Of a stretch of 64,000 bases of DNA, positions 8,552 through 16,439 are shown one piece after another. The position numbers were made by a program, and so were the translations under genes. The DNA is taken from contig NZ_QKUF01000009.1 of NCBI RefSeq assembly GCF_003253565.1, forward strand, positions 124,001 to 188,000, in the 5' to 3' direction. Position 1 is the first letter of the stretch, and every line of letters begins with the position of its first letter. The stretch comes from Thermosporothrix hazakensis (lineage in GTDB: Bacteria > Chloroflexota > Ktedonobacteria > Ktedonobacterales > Ktedonobacteraceae). The notes under the pieces were generated by a model. The model searched no databases. It was not told where the DNA came from and saw nothing but the letters and a program-made list of their open reading frames with translations.

Positions 8552-9337
8552 ATGGTCAAAAAGCCCGAACATCTCGCTTCGGCGAACGCCTGCGCTTTTC
8601 AGGAAAGAAGCGTTGTTGCTGCGTACCGCTATCGCCCGCCCTATCCAGCGGAAACGTTTGCCATCCTGGCTGATCTGGTGCGGGGTGAGCCGCGGACGAT
8701 CCTGGATGCAGGATGTGGCACCGGCAATATCGCTCGGCGGCTGGTCGGGCATGCAGAGCGCGTTGACGCCGTTGCTCTCTCTTTGAGCATGATCGAGGAG
8801 GGGAAGCAGCTTCCTGAGGGCGATCATCCGCGTTTATGCTGGCTGCATGGTCGGGTGGAAGATGTCGTGCTCAAGCCGCCCTATGCGCTGATAACGGCAG
8901 GAGAAAGCATCCACTGGATGGACTGGCAGATTGTTCTGCCTCGTTTTCGAGCGTTGTTACGACCTGGAAGCTTTCTGGCAATAATCGAGCAGAACATCTC
9001 GCCAAGTCCCTGGGAGCTGCTTGGCGAGATCGTCTCGCGTTACCGTGCCGATGGTGGCTATCAGCCCTTTGATATGGTAAAAGCAAGGGAGCAACATTGC
9101 CTCCTCCGGCTGGTCGGTGAGCGAAAAACAGCGCCCATACCCTTTACACAGACAATCGATGAGTGTATTGAATCCTATCACTCACGCAGTGGGTTCTCTC
9201 GTGAGCGCCTGGGGCCAACCCGCGCTGAAGCCTTCACCCGAGAAGCGGGAGCATATCTGCAACAGCGCTCTCCCGATGGAATGGTCTCGTTTCAGGTGAG
9301 TGGAGTAATACAGTGGGGAATTCCTGGAACCTGCTAA
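8552..9337 (+). CDS. Class I SAM-dependent methyltransferase
   Basis: A 261-residue methyltransferase. The SAM-binding motif I TILDAGCGTGNIARRL is at about residue 50, followed by the acidic end of strand 2 (VDAVALSLSMI) and a post-motif region ITAGESIHWMDW typical of the methyltransferase-11 group. The C-terminal 90 residues are less conserved and should bind the substrate. ATG at 8552 is preceded by GGAAGGGAG with 9-nt spacing; another ATG at 8547 is out of frame. It follows the ABC exporter pair by 95 bp on the same strand and may share its transcript. No substrate can be assigned. Confidence 0.85.
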   Translation: MVKKPEHLASANACAFQERSVVAAYRYRPPYPAETFAILADLVRGEPRTILDAGCGTGNIARRLVGHAERVDAVALSLSMIEEGKQLPEGDHPRLCWLHGRVEDVVLKPPYALITAGESIHWMDWQIVLPRFRALLRPGSFLAIIEQNISPSPWELLGEIVSRYRADGGYQPFDMVKAREQHCLLRLVGERKTAPIPFTQTIDECIESYHSRSGFSRERLGPTRAEAFTREAGAYLQQRSPDGMVSFQVSGVIQWGIPGTC

Positions 9338-9448
9338 CTACACTTGATATTCTCATTGCACCTTTTCTGGAAGTTTCTCAAGTGATATATGTCGTTTTAC
9401 CGTTCTTTTATAATAGAAAGAAGGGTGAAGTTGAAAGGAGTGGGTGCA

Positions 9449-11059
9449 ATGAGAATGCTTCTTCAGCAATGCAGAAATACTATCAAGCGGTTCTTGCTTC
9501 CGAAAACAGCGCTGGCTGCCCCTTACAGGCCGCTTGTCCCCAAAATGCCGCCCGGCGGAGACATTGTAGAAGTTGTTGACATCTCCCAGGATAGCGCTCA
9601 GGCAATGATGGCTGCCCGTGCCTTGCAGGGTCATATCAACCGTTCAGGTGCAAAGATCTATGTTCATGCGGTTCAGTCCGAGAAAGATTGGATTACCGAC
9701 ACGGCTCATTTCGGCGGTCGCACTGTCACCCATCTCCCGTTGCGCGATGAGAAGAATCCAGGCCTGAAGACGCTTCTCAGGCAGTATCAGCAGGTAGTCA
9801 AGGAATATGAGTTGTACGATACGGCGAAGGAGTGGACCTTTAACCTTGCCATGATAAAGGCGGGCCTTGCGGACGGACTGCCAGTGGATGCTGCATTGCG
9901 TGACGATCTCCTTTCTACTTTTGCTGAAAAGCCCATTGTCGATTATAGCGGGATCGGGAGCGATCGCATTTCAGGCTATACCTGGGCAATCGAGCATCTT
10001 CTACCCGAAACGCAGAAAGAGATTGTGTTTCTGCTCGGTCTGCGCTCCTCGGATTGGCACTATGCGCCCTGGATGCTCTATGACTATGCAACGGCCTGTA
10101 GAGCCTTTCTCTTTCACCTTGACTGGATGAAGCCAGACGAGCGCACCCTGATTCAGCGCATTTTAGCACAATATGCTCCTCGTACGCCTTTGATGGGCTA
10201 TAGCGGAGATTGCGGTGACTGTTTTTCGCCGATCGCTTCCTTGAACGGGCTCTACGGCTTCGCTGCCGACTATTTCCCCAACGCCTCTTTCTGGTCAAGC
10301 TTCCCCACACGCTACGGCTTGCGCCAGGAGCGAGGAAGGGCGCTTCAGGTAACAGGCGGCAAGGTGTACGTGGCGCTCTACACCAGTGATGGCGATAATC
10401 TCAGCTTCAATCATCGCGACCTGCCGAAGTGGCTGAAAGATCCCGCTGCCCGCTATATGCCGCAGGGGTATAGTATTGATCCAATTTTAGTCGAGCTGGC
10501 TCCACCTCTGATTGAATGGGCGTACCAGCATTTGCATTCGGCAATCGAGCTGACCGGTGGTCCTTCGGGGCTCGGTTATCCAGACGGAGGCATCTCCGAT
10601 GAACAGTATGATCGCTGGCTGCAAGATAACGCGTTCTATATGGCGCAGGCGGGCCTGACGACGGCTCAGATGTGGAATATGGGCGATTGCACGTCGGCTC
10701 GGGTGCGCCAGTATTTGCTGAGCCAGCCCGATATCAAGGGCGTGTTCCTTGATCACCATGACGGCACCAATACCTACAAGCTGTATAAGAAACAAATCGC
10801 GCAAAACTCCTCATTGATTGCGGCCTACCCCAATGATCTGAAGGATCGGCTTTCAAAGGTGCAGGCAAAGCCCGACGCGCCGACCTTTGTTGGCTATCAA
10901 ACGCGAGCTGATAGTATCACGCCGACCATCCTCAAGCAGCTTGTGGACGAGCTGCATACGGCTTTCCCGGGGAAATATGTCTTCCTCACGCCGAGAGATT
11001 ATCTCGAAACACTTCTTATGTATGAAACAGATAAATTTTCGTCTACTCTCGCTTCATAG
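9449..11059 (+). CDS. GxGYxYP-type putative glycoside hydrolase
   Basis: A 536-residue protein with the two-part architecture of the GxGYxYP family: an N-terminal domain (about 30-150, with VVDISQDSAQAMMAARALQG and INRSGAKIYV) and a C-terminal catalytic-like domain containing YTSDGDNLSF (about residue 312) and SGLGYPDGG (about 374). The family name motif is only partly kept: the trailing Tyr-Pro is replaced by Asp-Gly. The family is predicted, not proven, to hydrolyse glycans. There is no convincing signal peptide, though the first 25 residues are basic and weakly hydrophobic. Start at 9449 has AAAGGAG 8 nt upstream. It stands alone between a methyltransferase and a HAD phosphatase. Confidence 0.7.
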   Translation: MRMLLQQCRNTIKRFLLPKTALAAPYRPLVPKMPPGGDIVEVVDISQDSAQAMMAARALQGHINRSGAKIYVHAVQSEKDWITDTAHFGGRTVTHLPLRDEKNPGLKTLLRQYQQVVKEYELYDTAKEWTFNLAMIKAGLADGLPVDAALRDDLLSTFAEKPIVDYSGIGSDRISGYTWAIEHLLPETQKEIVFLLGLRSSDWHYAPWMLYDYATACRAFLFHLDWMKPDERTLIQRILAQYAPRTPLMGYSGDCGDCFSPIASLNGLYGFAADYFPNASFWSSFPTRYGLRQERGRALQVTGGKVYVALYTSDGDNLSFNHRDLPKWLKDPAARYMPQGYSIDPILVELAPPLIEWAYQHLHSAIELTGGPSGLGYPDGGISDEQYDRWLQDNAFYMAQAGLTTAQMWNMGDCTSARVRQYLLSQPDIKGVFLDHHDGTNTYKLYKKQIAQNSSLIAAYPNDLKDRLSKVQAKPDAPTFVGYQTRADSITPTILKQLVDELHTAFPGKYVFLTPRDYLETLLMYETDKFSSTLAS

Positions 11060-11289
11060 GACAGTATGATAGCACTGTCTGCCAGGATGGTCGTTACTCC
11101 TATCTCAGGAAACACTCGTTTCAGAAAGCAAGCCGTTTCTGCACTATTGAGCGAAAGGGAGGCAATAAGACTTCTCTACTATAGATCGTCCCGGCAGGTA
11201 CAAGCGGCGTCTTTCCGTGTCATAATGGCAGTGGGTGCTTCTCCAGAAGCATCACTAGAAAAACGGAAGGACGGCAAAAGACCTGCTGC
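11060..11289. other. Spacer with no supported gene
   Basis: A 75-codon open frame (11066-11293) overlaps the HAD start as ATGA, but it lacks a ribosome-binding site and protein-like composition. A small hairpin GACAGT/ACTGTC just after the upstream stop lacks a T run. Confidence 0.3.
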
Positions 11290-12072
11290 ATGACGACAAC
11301 CGCAATTATTTTTGATCTCGATGCAACATTAATCGAGGACCACGAGGCGACTCAGCGTGCAATGACGAAAGTTGTTGCATATGCCTGTACACAGTATAGA
11401 GATCTCGATCCACAAAAGCTACAGGAAACGGCTGCTGCAACGGCTCGTGAACTCTGGGATACTGGCCCGGCTGCCGCATACAGCGAGGCAATAGGCATCA
11501 GTGCTGCAGAAGGCATGTGGGGCGACTTCAGCGGTGATGATCCTGGTTTGCAAACACTACATCAGTGGGTGCCAACGTATCGGTGTGAGATCTGGCGACG
11601 GGCGCTTGCGGAGCAGAACAAAGATGATGTGCAACTGGCCGAGCGGCTTGCAGCGCTGTTTTGTGAGACGCGCAGCACCGATTATCACATCTATGCTGGC
11701 GCTGAGTCCATGCTTGAGCGCTTGCGTCAATCCTATCGTCTGGCGTTGCTTACGAACGGCGCTCCGGTGCTGCAATGGGGCAAGATTCGGGCGCGAGATC
11801 TGGAGCATTATTTTGACGTGATTGTGGTTTCTGGCGACCTCGGCATCGGGAAGCCGGATCCAGAGATCTTCTCGCATGTGCTCAAGCAGCTTGCAGTGAG
11901 CCCCGAGCAGGCGATGATGGTGGGTGACAGCCTCAAGCGCGATATGGTGGGTGCGGAACGATCCGGCATCCGTGGCGTCTGGATTAATTCGCTGCATCGC
12001 CAGAAGGACAATGTGCGGATCTTCGCGGAGCTGCAGCGCGTAACCGAGCTTCCGAGCGTTCTCGCAAACTGA
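11290..12072 (+). CDS. HAD-superfamily phosphatase (class IA)
   Basis: A 260-residue haloacid-dehalogenase-type hydrolase, probably a small-molecule phosphatase. Motif I is IIFDLDATL (nucleophile Asp9, acid Asp11), motif II LLTNGA (about residue 154), the motif III Lys is in IGKPDPEIF and motif IV MMVGDSLKRDM. The inserted helical cap between motifs I and II (about 20-95) marks subclass IA, as in YjjG, pyrimidine 5'-nucleotidases and N-acylneuraminate-9-phosphatase. GGAAGGA is 18 nt upstream, rather far, so the start is less certain than the frame. A terminator-like hairpin follows at 12082. Confidence 0.88.
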   Translation: MTTTAIIFDLDATLIEDHEATQRAMTKVVAYACTQYRDLDPQKLQETAAATARELWDTGPAAAYSEAIGISAAEGMWGDFSGDDPGLQTLHQWVPTYRCEIWRRALAEQNKDDVQLAERLAALFCETRSTDYHIYAGAESMLERLRQSYRLALLTNGAPVLQWGKIRARDLEHYFDVIVVSGDLGIGKPDPEIFSHVLKQLAVSPEQAMMVGDSLKRDMVGAERSGIRGVWINSLHRQKDNVRIFAELQRVTELPSVLAN

Positions 12073-12081
12073 TTGCCACAG

Positions 12082-12116
12082 GTCAGAGAGTGGCTCGCTG
12101 CTCTCTGACTGGCTTT
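12082..12116 (+). terminator. Probable intrinsic terminator after the HAD gene
   Basis: GTCAGAGAG (12082-12090) and CTCTCTGAC (12101-12109) form a perfect 9-bp stem with a 10-nt loop, followed by TGGCTTTT. It separates the HAD gene from the inositol operon. Confidence 0.6.
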
Positions 12117-12224
12117 TCAGCATTGATGTAATCCATGTGAAATAGAACACAGAAAGCTTCCTTCATCTATAGAAGAAAAGCACTCAACTCTTGCTGCATT
12201 TTGCAGAAAACGCAGAAGTTGACC

Positions 12225-12254
12225 TTGACAGAAGAGCACTCCTTTCTGTATACT
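12225..12254 (+). promoter_or_regulatory. Promoter of the inositol operon (sigma-70 type)
   Basis: A perfect -35 TTGACA (12225-12230), an 18-nt spacer and -10 TATACT (12249-12254). Transcription should start at about 12261, within the palindrome that follows. It drives the LacI-type regulator and, as gaps are short, probably iolGBCD behind it. Confidence 0.75.
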
Positions 12255-12259
12255 GGATG

Positions 12260-12277
12260 TATGCACACGTGTGCATA
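12260..12277. promoter_or_regulatory. 18-bp perfect palindrome, LacI-type operator
   Basis: TATGCACACGTGTGCATA is fully self-complementary with a central ACGT, the form of a LacI-family operator. It begins 6 bp behind the -10 box, over the expected transcription start, so a bound repressor would block initiation. The regulator gene begins 48 bp further on, which suggests autorepression relieved by an inositol-pathway inducer (inference). Confidence 0.7.
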
Positions 12278-12324
12278 AGCAAGAAGACGGCGTTCCTGTC
12301 ATCACAGTAAGGACGGTGAGGTCC

Positions 12325-13350
12325 ATGCCCCGGCAAGAGGTTTCTATTTCGGATATCGCTCGCGCTGCTGGCGTTTCGCATTCTACCGTTTCGCGGGCTC
12401 TGCGCGACAGCTCTCTGATCAGCCCTCAGGTGCGGGCCCAGATTCAACAGCTTGCGCGTGAGATGGGCTATACCCCGAACGCTATTGCCCGAAGTCTGCA
12501 AACACAACGCACAAAGACAATTGGTGTCGTTGTTACCTCTATTGCCGATCCGTTCTACGGTGATATTGTAAAAGGCGTAGAAGCCGTGACAAGAGCGGCT
12601 GGCTTCAGTGTCTTTCTTGGTGTCTCCCATAATGACCCCTTTCAGGAAATGCAGGTCATCGAATCGTTCCATCAGCGGCGCGTTGATGGCCTTATTATCG
12701 CCTCATCCCGTATTACCGGTAGTTTTCATTCACGCTCTGATCGCCTCCATATTCCAACGGTGCTTGTTAATAACCAGACGGAAGCACAGGAAGCGCCGTT
12801 GCACTGGGTTGCTATCGACGACAAGCGTGGGGCGATGCTGGCTGTTGAACACCTGGTACAGCTCGGGCATCGCTCGATAGGTTATCTTGGCCTGGGGAAT
12901 CGCCCGCGTTCCAATCGGCTGCGCCTGGAAGGATACAGGCAGGCATTGGTGCAGGCTGGCATCACCCCTCGGCCCGAATGGATTCGGGTTGTGGCGCATG
13001 ATCAGGAAAGTGAACCCGATGATGCCGGTCTCGGGCGGCAGGCGTTGCCTGAGCTTCTGGATTCCGATATCACTGCATTGTTTTGCTATAATGATATGGT
13101 GGCTATCGGCGTGCTGCTGGCCTGTCGTGACCTCGGGATCGCTGTGCCACAACAGCTCAGCCTGGTTGGTTTTGATGATGTGATCACTGCCAGCTATGTC
13201 TCTCCTGCACTTACTACCGTGCACCAGCCAAAGTTGCAGCTTGGGCAGCTCGCTGCACAAACAATGCTTGATATACTCCAGAACCGCCCTGTCGAGAATC
13301 ATCTCTTATTTCCTTCTTTGATTGTTCGTTCCAGTACAGCATCTCTGTAG
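12325..13350 (+). CDS. LacI-family transcriptional regulator of the inositol operon
   Basis: A 341-residue repressor-like protein. The N-terminal helix-turn-helix reads VSISDIARAAGVSHSTVSRAL (second helix from about residue 15) and is followed by the hinge helix GYTPNAIARSLQTQ; residues 60-335 are the periplasmic-binding-protein-like effector domain (IGVVVTSIADPFYGDIVKG, LFCYNDMVAIGVL, LVGFDDV). Start set at MPRQEVS, with GTGAGG upstream; the ORF could begin 54 nt earlier at a GTG inside the operator. As the first gene before iolG, with a palindrome over its own promoter, it most likely controls the whole cluster. The inducer is probably inositol or a pathway intermediate (inference). Confidence 0.88.
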   Translation: MPRQEVSISDIARAAGVSHSTVSRALRDSSLISPQVRAQIQQLAREMGYTPNAIARSLQTQRTKTIGVVVTSIADPFYGDIVKGVEAVTRAAGFSVFLGVSHNDPFQEMQVIESFHQRRVDGLIIASSRITGSFHSRSDRLHIPTVLVNNQTEAQEAPLHWVAIDDKRGAMLAVEHLVQLGHRSIGYLGLGNRPRSNRLRLEGYRQALVQAGITPRPEWIRVVAHDQESEPDDAGLGRQALPELLDSDITALFCYNDMVAIGVLLACRDLGIAVPQQLSLVGFDDVITASYVSPALTTVHQPKLQLGQLAAQTMLDILQNRPVENHLLFPSLIVRSSTASL

Positions 13351-13411
13351 ATTGTCTCGGCAAGCGCATTCTTGTAATAGTGCAATTGCTGTGTAAGAAG
13401 GAGAACCGTGA

Positions 13412-14443
13412 ATGGCTGCACCGATCCACATCGGCGTCATTGGTTTGGGGCGCATGGGTATGCTCTACGCTCGCTTGCTTGCCACGCAGGTCGAGGGAGC
13501 GCGTCTTATCGCCGTTGCCGATACAAACAGGCAGGTATGCGAGCAAGCCGTGCAGGCGTTCTCAGTGCGCTCGGACTTTACGGACCCCACGGAACTGCTG
13601 CGCACTCCTGGCCTCGATGCCGTGCTGATCGCAACCCCTACCAGCACGCACGCTGAGTTGATTCTAGCTGCTGCTCAGGCGGGTAAAGCGATTTTTTGTG
13701 AAAAGCCGCTTGCCCTGACATACGAAGAACATAGACGCTTGCTTCAAGCAGTGGAACGAGCTCGCGTGCCGCTTCAGGTTGGTTTTATGCGTCGTTTCGA
13801 TGCGGCCTATCAACAAGCAAAGGCGCTGATTGAGGAGGGCCGAATTGGCCGCCCAACGACTTTTAAAGCAATCAGCCGTGATCCCTTCTGCCCGCGTCCC
13901 GAGTTTGCCGATCCGACGAAGAGCGGCGGCCTGATTGTGGATATGGGGATTCATGATTTCGATCTGGCGCGCTGGCTCGTGGGGAGCGAGGTTGAGCGCG
14001 TTTCGGCGGAGGGAAGCCTGCTTGTTTGCCAGAATCTGGCTGCTGTCGGCGATATTGATAATGCGCTGGTGACGCTTCGCTTCGCCAGTGGAGCGCTTGG
14101 CAACGTCGAGGTTAGCCGCAACGCCTTCTATGGCTATGATATTCGGACGGAGGTGCTTGGCTCCGAGGGGGCCGTGTTGATCGGCGCTCATCAGCATACG
14201 CCGCTGCTGTTCCTGGATCGTACGGGAGCTCAACATGATGTACAGCCGTACTTGAGCGAGCGTTTTGGCAATGCCTATCTCAAGCAATTACAGCATTTTG
14301 TGGATTGCCTGCGCCACGATCAGTCGCCTGCAGTTGGTGGAGCTGACGCGCTGGCTGCCTGTGAAATTGCGCTAGCCGCAACGGAGGCATGTAGAATCGG
14401 ACATCCACTGTCAATAGAGGCGTTTCGGCAGGCCCATCAGTGA
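13412..14443 (+). CDS. iolG: Inositol 2-dehydrogenase
   Basis: A 343-residue Gfo/Idh/MocA oxidoreductase, first step of myo-inositol breakdown: NAD-dependent oxidation of myo-inositol to 2-keto-myo-inositol. Rossmann motif GVIGLGRMGMLYA at residues 8-20, the active-site Lys in CEKPLAL (about residue 95), and the D-x3-H pair in VDMGIHDFDLARW (about 175-187). AGAAGGAGA lies just upstream of the ATG. It follows the regulator by 61 bp and precedes iolB by 35 bp. A second gene of the same type closes the cluster; this one has the better claim to be IolG from its position, but the two could be exchanged in substrate (scyllo- against myo-inositol). Confidence 0.88.
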   Translation: MAAPIHIGVIGLGRMGMLYARLLATQVEGARLIAVADTNRQVCEQAVQAFSVRSDFTDPTELLRTPGLDAVLIATPTSTHAELILAAAQAGKAIFCEKPLALTYEEHRRLLQAVERARVPLQVGFMRRFDAAYQQAKALIEEGRIGRPTTFKAISRDPFCPRPEFADPTKSGGLIVDMGIHDFDLARWLVGSEVERVSAEGSLLVCQNLAAVGDIDNALVTLRFASGALGNVEVSRNAFYGYDIRTEVLGSEGAVLIGAHQHTPLLFLDRTGAQHDVQPYLSERFGNAYLKQLQHFVDCLRHDQSPAVGGADALAACEIALAATEACRIGHPLSIEAFRQAHQ

Positions 14444-14478
14444 AATAGTGTAGTTGAAGTGAAAGGAATGTGTATTTG

Positions 14479-15387
14479 ATGCGACAATATGATGCTTCTC
14501 AGTTGATAATCCATCCTGTTCAGCGGACAAATAGTGGAGCAGAAGCGCTTGTTGAGGTAACGCCAGAGCTGGCCGGATGGCGCTATGTTTCGTTTCAAGT
14601 GCGGCGTGTCGCGGCTCAGGAAGCGTTCTCGGCGCAAACGGGCGAGAGTGAAGTAGCGCTTGTCTTGCTTGGTGGAACAGCCACAATTGAGACGAGCAGA
14701 GGGACCTGGCGGGATATCGGTAAACGAAAGCATGTTTTTGAGGGTTTGCCCTACGCGCTCTATCTCCCGCGTCATACCGCTTATACCGTTCAGGGTGTGA
14801 CTGAATGCGAGCTTGCGATTGCGTCGGCTCCAACCGAGCAGGATCACGAGCCACGGCTTGTCACGCCGCATGACGTCGTGGTCGAGATTCGGGGTGGGGA
14901 TCACGCGACGCGCCATATCAATAACATTATCCCGCCGGGCTTTCCCTGTCAGCGCCTGGTCGTCGTCGAGGTCTACACGCCGGGCGGGAACTGGTCCAGC
15001 TATCCGCCGCACAAGCATGATATCCATCGCACGGACGCGCAGGGCCGGGTGATCGAGGCTGATCTTGAGGAGATCTACTACTATCAGTTCGATCGGCCTG
15101 AGGGCTTCGCGTTCCAACGGATTTACACTGATGCCGAATCGCCGCTCCATCGCGCTGGCTATCCCATCGATGCCGCTCTGTTGCCGCGCCACAATGATGT
15201 GGTCCTGGTTCCCGAGGGCTATCATCCGGTTGCCAGCCCGCCGGGTTACACCACCTACTATCTCAATGTGCTGGCCGGGAGCGCCCAGTCTCTGGCAAAC
15301 AGCGAAGACCCCGCGTATGCCTGGGTGAAGGAAACCTATCAGACGCAGGATGCACGGGTTCCTCTCTATCCGATTGAGCAAAAGTAG
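14479..15387 (+). CDS. iolB: 5-deoxy-glucuronate isomerase
   Basis: A 302-residue bicupin that converts 5-deoxy-D-glucuronate to 2-deoxy-5-keto-D-gluconate, the third or fourth step of inositol catabolism. The second cupin has the metal-binding set: SSYPPHKHD (about residue 177), the Glu of LEEIYYYQFD and the later His of EGYHPVASPPGY, all characteristic of IolB. ATG at 14479 is preferred to the GTG at 14470, because GAAAGGA at 14461 is properly spaced only for the ATG. It ends 10 bp before iolC. Confidence 0.93.
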   Translation: MRQYDASQLIIHPVQRTNSGAEALVEVTPELAGWRYVSFQVRRVAAQEAFSAQTGESEVALVLLGGTATIETSRGTWRDIGKRKHVFEGLPYALYLPRHTAYTVQGVTECELAIASAPTEQDHEPRLVTPHDVVVEIRGGDHATRHINNIIPPGFPCQRLVVVEVYTPGGNWSSYPPHKHDIHRTDAQGRVIEADLEEIYYYQFDRPEGFAFQRIYTDAESPLHRAGYPIDAALLPRHNDVVLVPEGYHPVASPPGYTTYYLNVLAGSAQSLANSEDPAYAWVKETYQTQDARVPLYPIEQK

Positions 15388-15397
15388 AGGAGAGAGC

Positions 15398-16420
15398 ATG
15401 CAGACAGTATATGATATCTTGACTATCGGGCGCTCTTCGATCGATCTCTACTCGAACGATGTGGGAGCAGCATTTGTCGATATCCAGAGTTTTGCGGCTT
15501 ATGTCGGTGGCTGCCCGACAAATATCAGTGTGGGCACGCGGCGTCTGGGCCTCTCGACGGCGCTTCTTACCGCGGTCGGGAATGATCCAGTAGGTGATTT
15601 TATCCTGCATTTTCTGCAAAAGGAAGAGGTCGAGACGCGCTATATCCCACGCAAGGCAGGCAGACGGTCAAGCGCAGTGGTGCTCGGTATAGAGCCGCCC
15701 GAGCGCTTCCCGCTGACCTATTATCGGGACAATTGCGCCGATGCTGCTTTAACCATCGATGATGTGCTGAACGCGCCTGTTGAGCGGAGCCGGGTGGTGC
15801 TTATCACTGGAACCGGGCTGGCGCAGGAGCCGGGACGCAGTGCAACCCTTTTTGCGGCTGAACTGGCTCGTCGGGCTGGCGCAACGGTTGTCATAGATCT
15901 TGATTTTCGTCCCGATCAGTGGTTTGATCCGCGGGCATATGGGGTCGTGCTCCGCTCGATTCTCCATATGGTTGATATTGTGATTGGCACCGATGATGAA
16001 ATAAATGCGTTGATGCTGACTGATACAGAGCAGGTGCAACTCACTCATTCTCAGGTTTCGGACGCGCGGGTCAGCGGTGATAGCGCGAGCGCCATCCAGC
16101 GGGTGCTTCAGGCGGGGCCGAGGCTGGTTGTGCAGAAGCGGGGTGCTGCCGGTTCGACGGTGCATTGTGCCGCTTCAGAAGGGACTTCAACCCGAATTGA
16201 GGCACCTGGCTTTCCGGTCGAGGTGTACAACATCCTGGGGGCGGGCGATGCCTTCGCCGCGGGCTTTCTCTACGGTCTGGCGCAGCAGTGGGACTGGTAT
16301 AAGGCGGCGCGACTGGGCAATGCATGCGGCGCGATCGTGGTGACACGTCACGGCTGTGCGAACTTTATGCCAACGTATGACGAAGTAATGCAGTTTGTTG
16401 CGCAACATGGCGGCTTATGA
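15398..16420 (+). CDS. iolC: 5-dehydro-2-deoxygluconokinase
   Basis: A 340-residue PfkB-family kinase that phosphorylates 2-deoxy-5-keto-D-gluconate with ATP. N-terminal signature YDILTIGRSSIDLYSNDVG with VGGCPTNISVGTRRLG; C-terminal PfkB signature NILGAGDAFAAGFLYG with the catalytic Asp at about residue 286. AGAGGAGAG precedes the ATG at 15398; the ORF's earlier start overlaps iolB and is not used. Some bacteria carry IolC fused to a DUF2090/aldolase-like domain; here the protein ends after the kinase, so the IolJ aldolase step must be encoded elsewhere. Confidence 0.92.
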   Translation: MQTVYDILTIGRSSIDLYSNDVGAAFVDIQSFAAYVGGCPTNISVGTRRLGLSTALLTAVGNDPVGDFILHFLQKEEVETRYIPRKAGRRSSAVVLGIEPPERFPLTYYRDNCADAALTIDDVLNAPVERSRVVLITGTGLAQEPGRSATLFAAELARRAGATVVIDLDFRPDQWFDPRAYGVVLRSILHMVDIVIGTDDEINALMLTDTEQVQLTHSQVSDARVSGDSASAIQRVLQAGPRLVVQKRGAAGSTVHCAASEGTSTRIEAPGFPVEVYNILGAGDAFAAGFLYGLAQQWDWYKAARLGNACGAIVVTRHGCANFMPTYDEVMQFVAQHGGL

Positions 16421-16439
16421 TGAAGCGAGGAGGAGCGAT

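Noticed and set aside
1309..9337. Biosynthetic gene cluster suggested by O-methyltransferase, ABC exporter pair and second methyltransferase
   Set aside because: No core synthase, precursor peptide or activating enzyme is present, genes face different ways, and a fucosidase interrupts them.
11066..11293. 75-codon frame overlapping the HAD start as ATGA
   Set aside because: ATGA overlaps can indicate coupling, but the frame has no ribosome-binding site or recognisable protein character.
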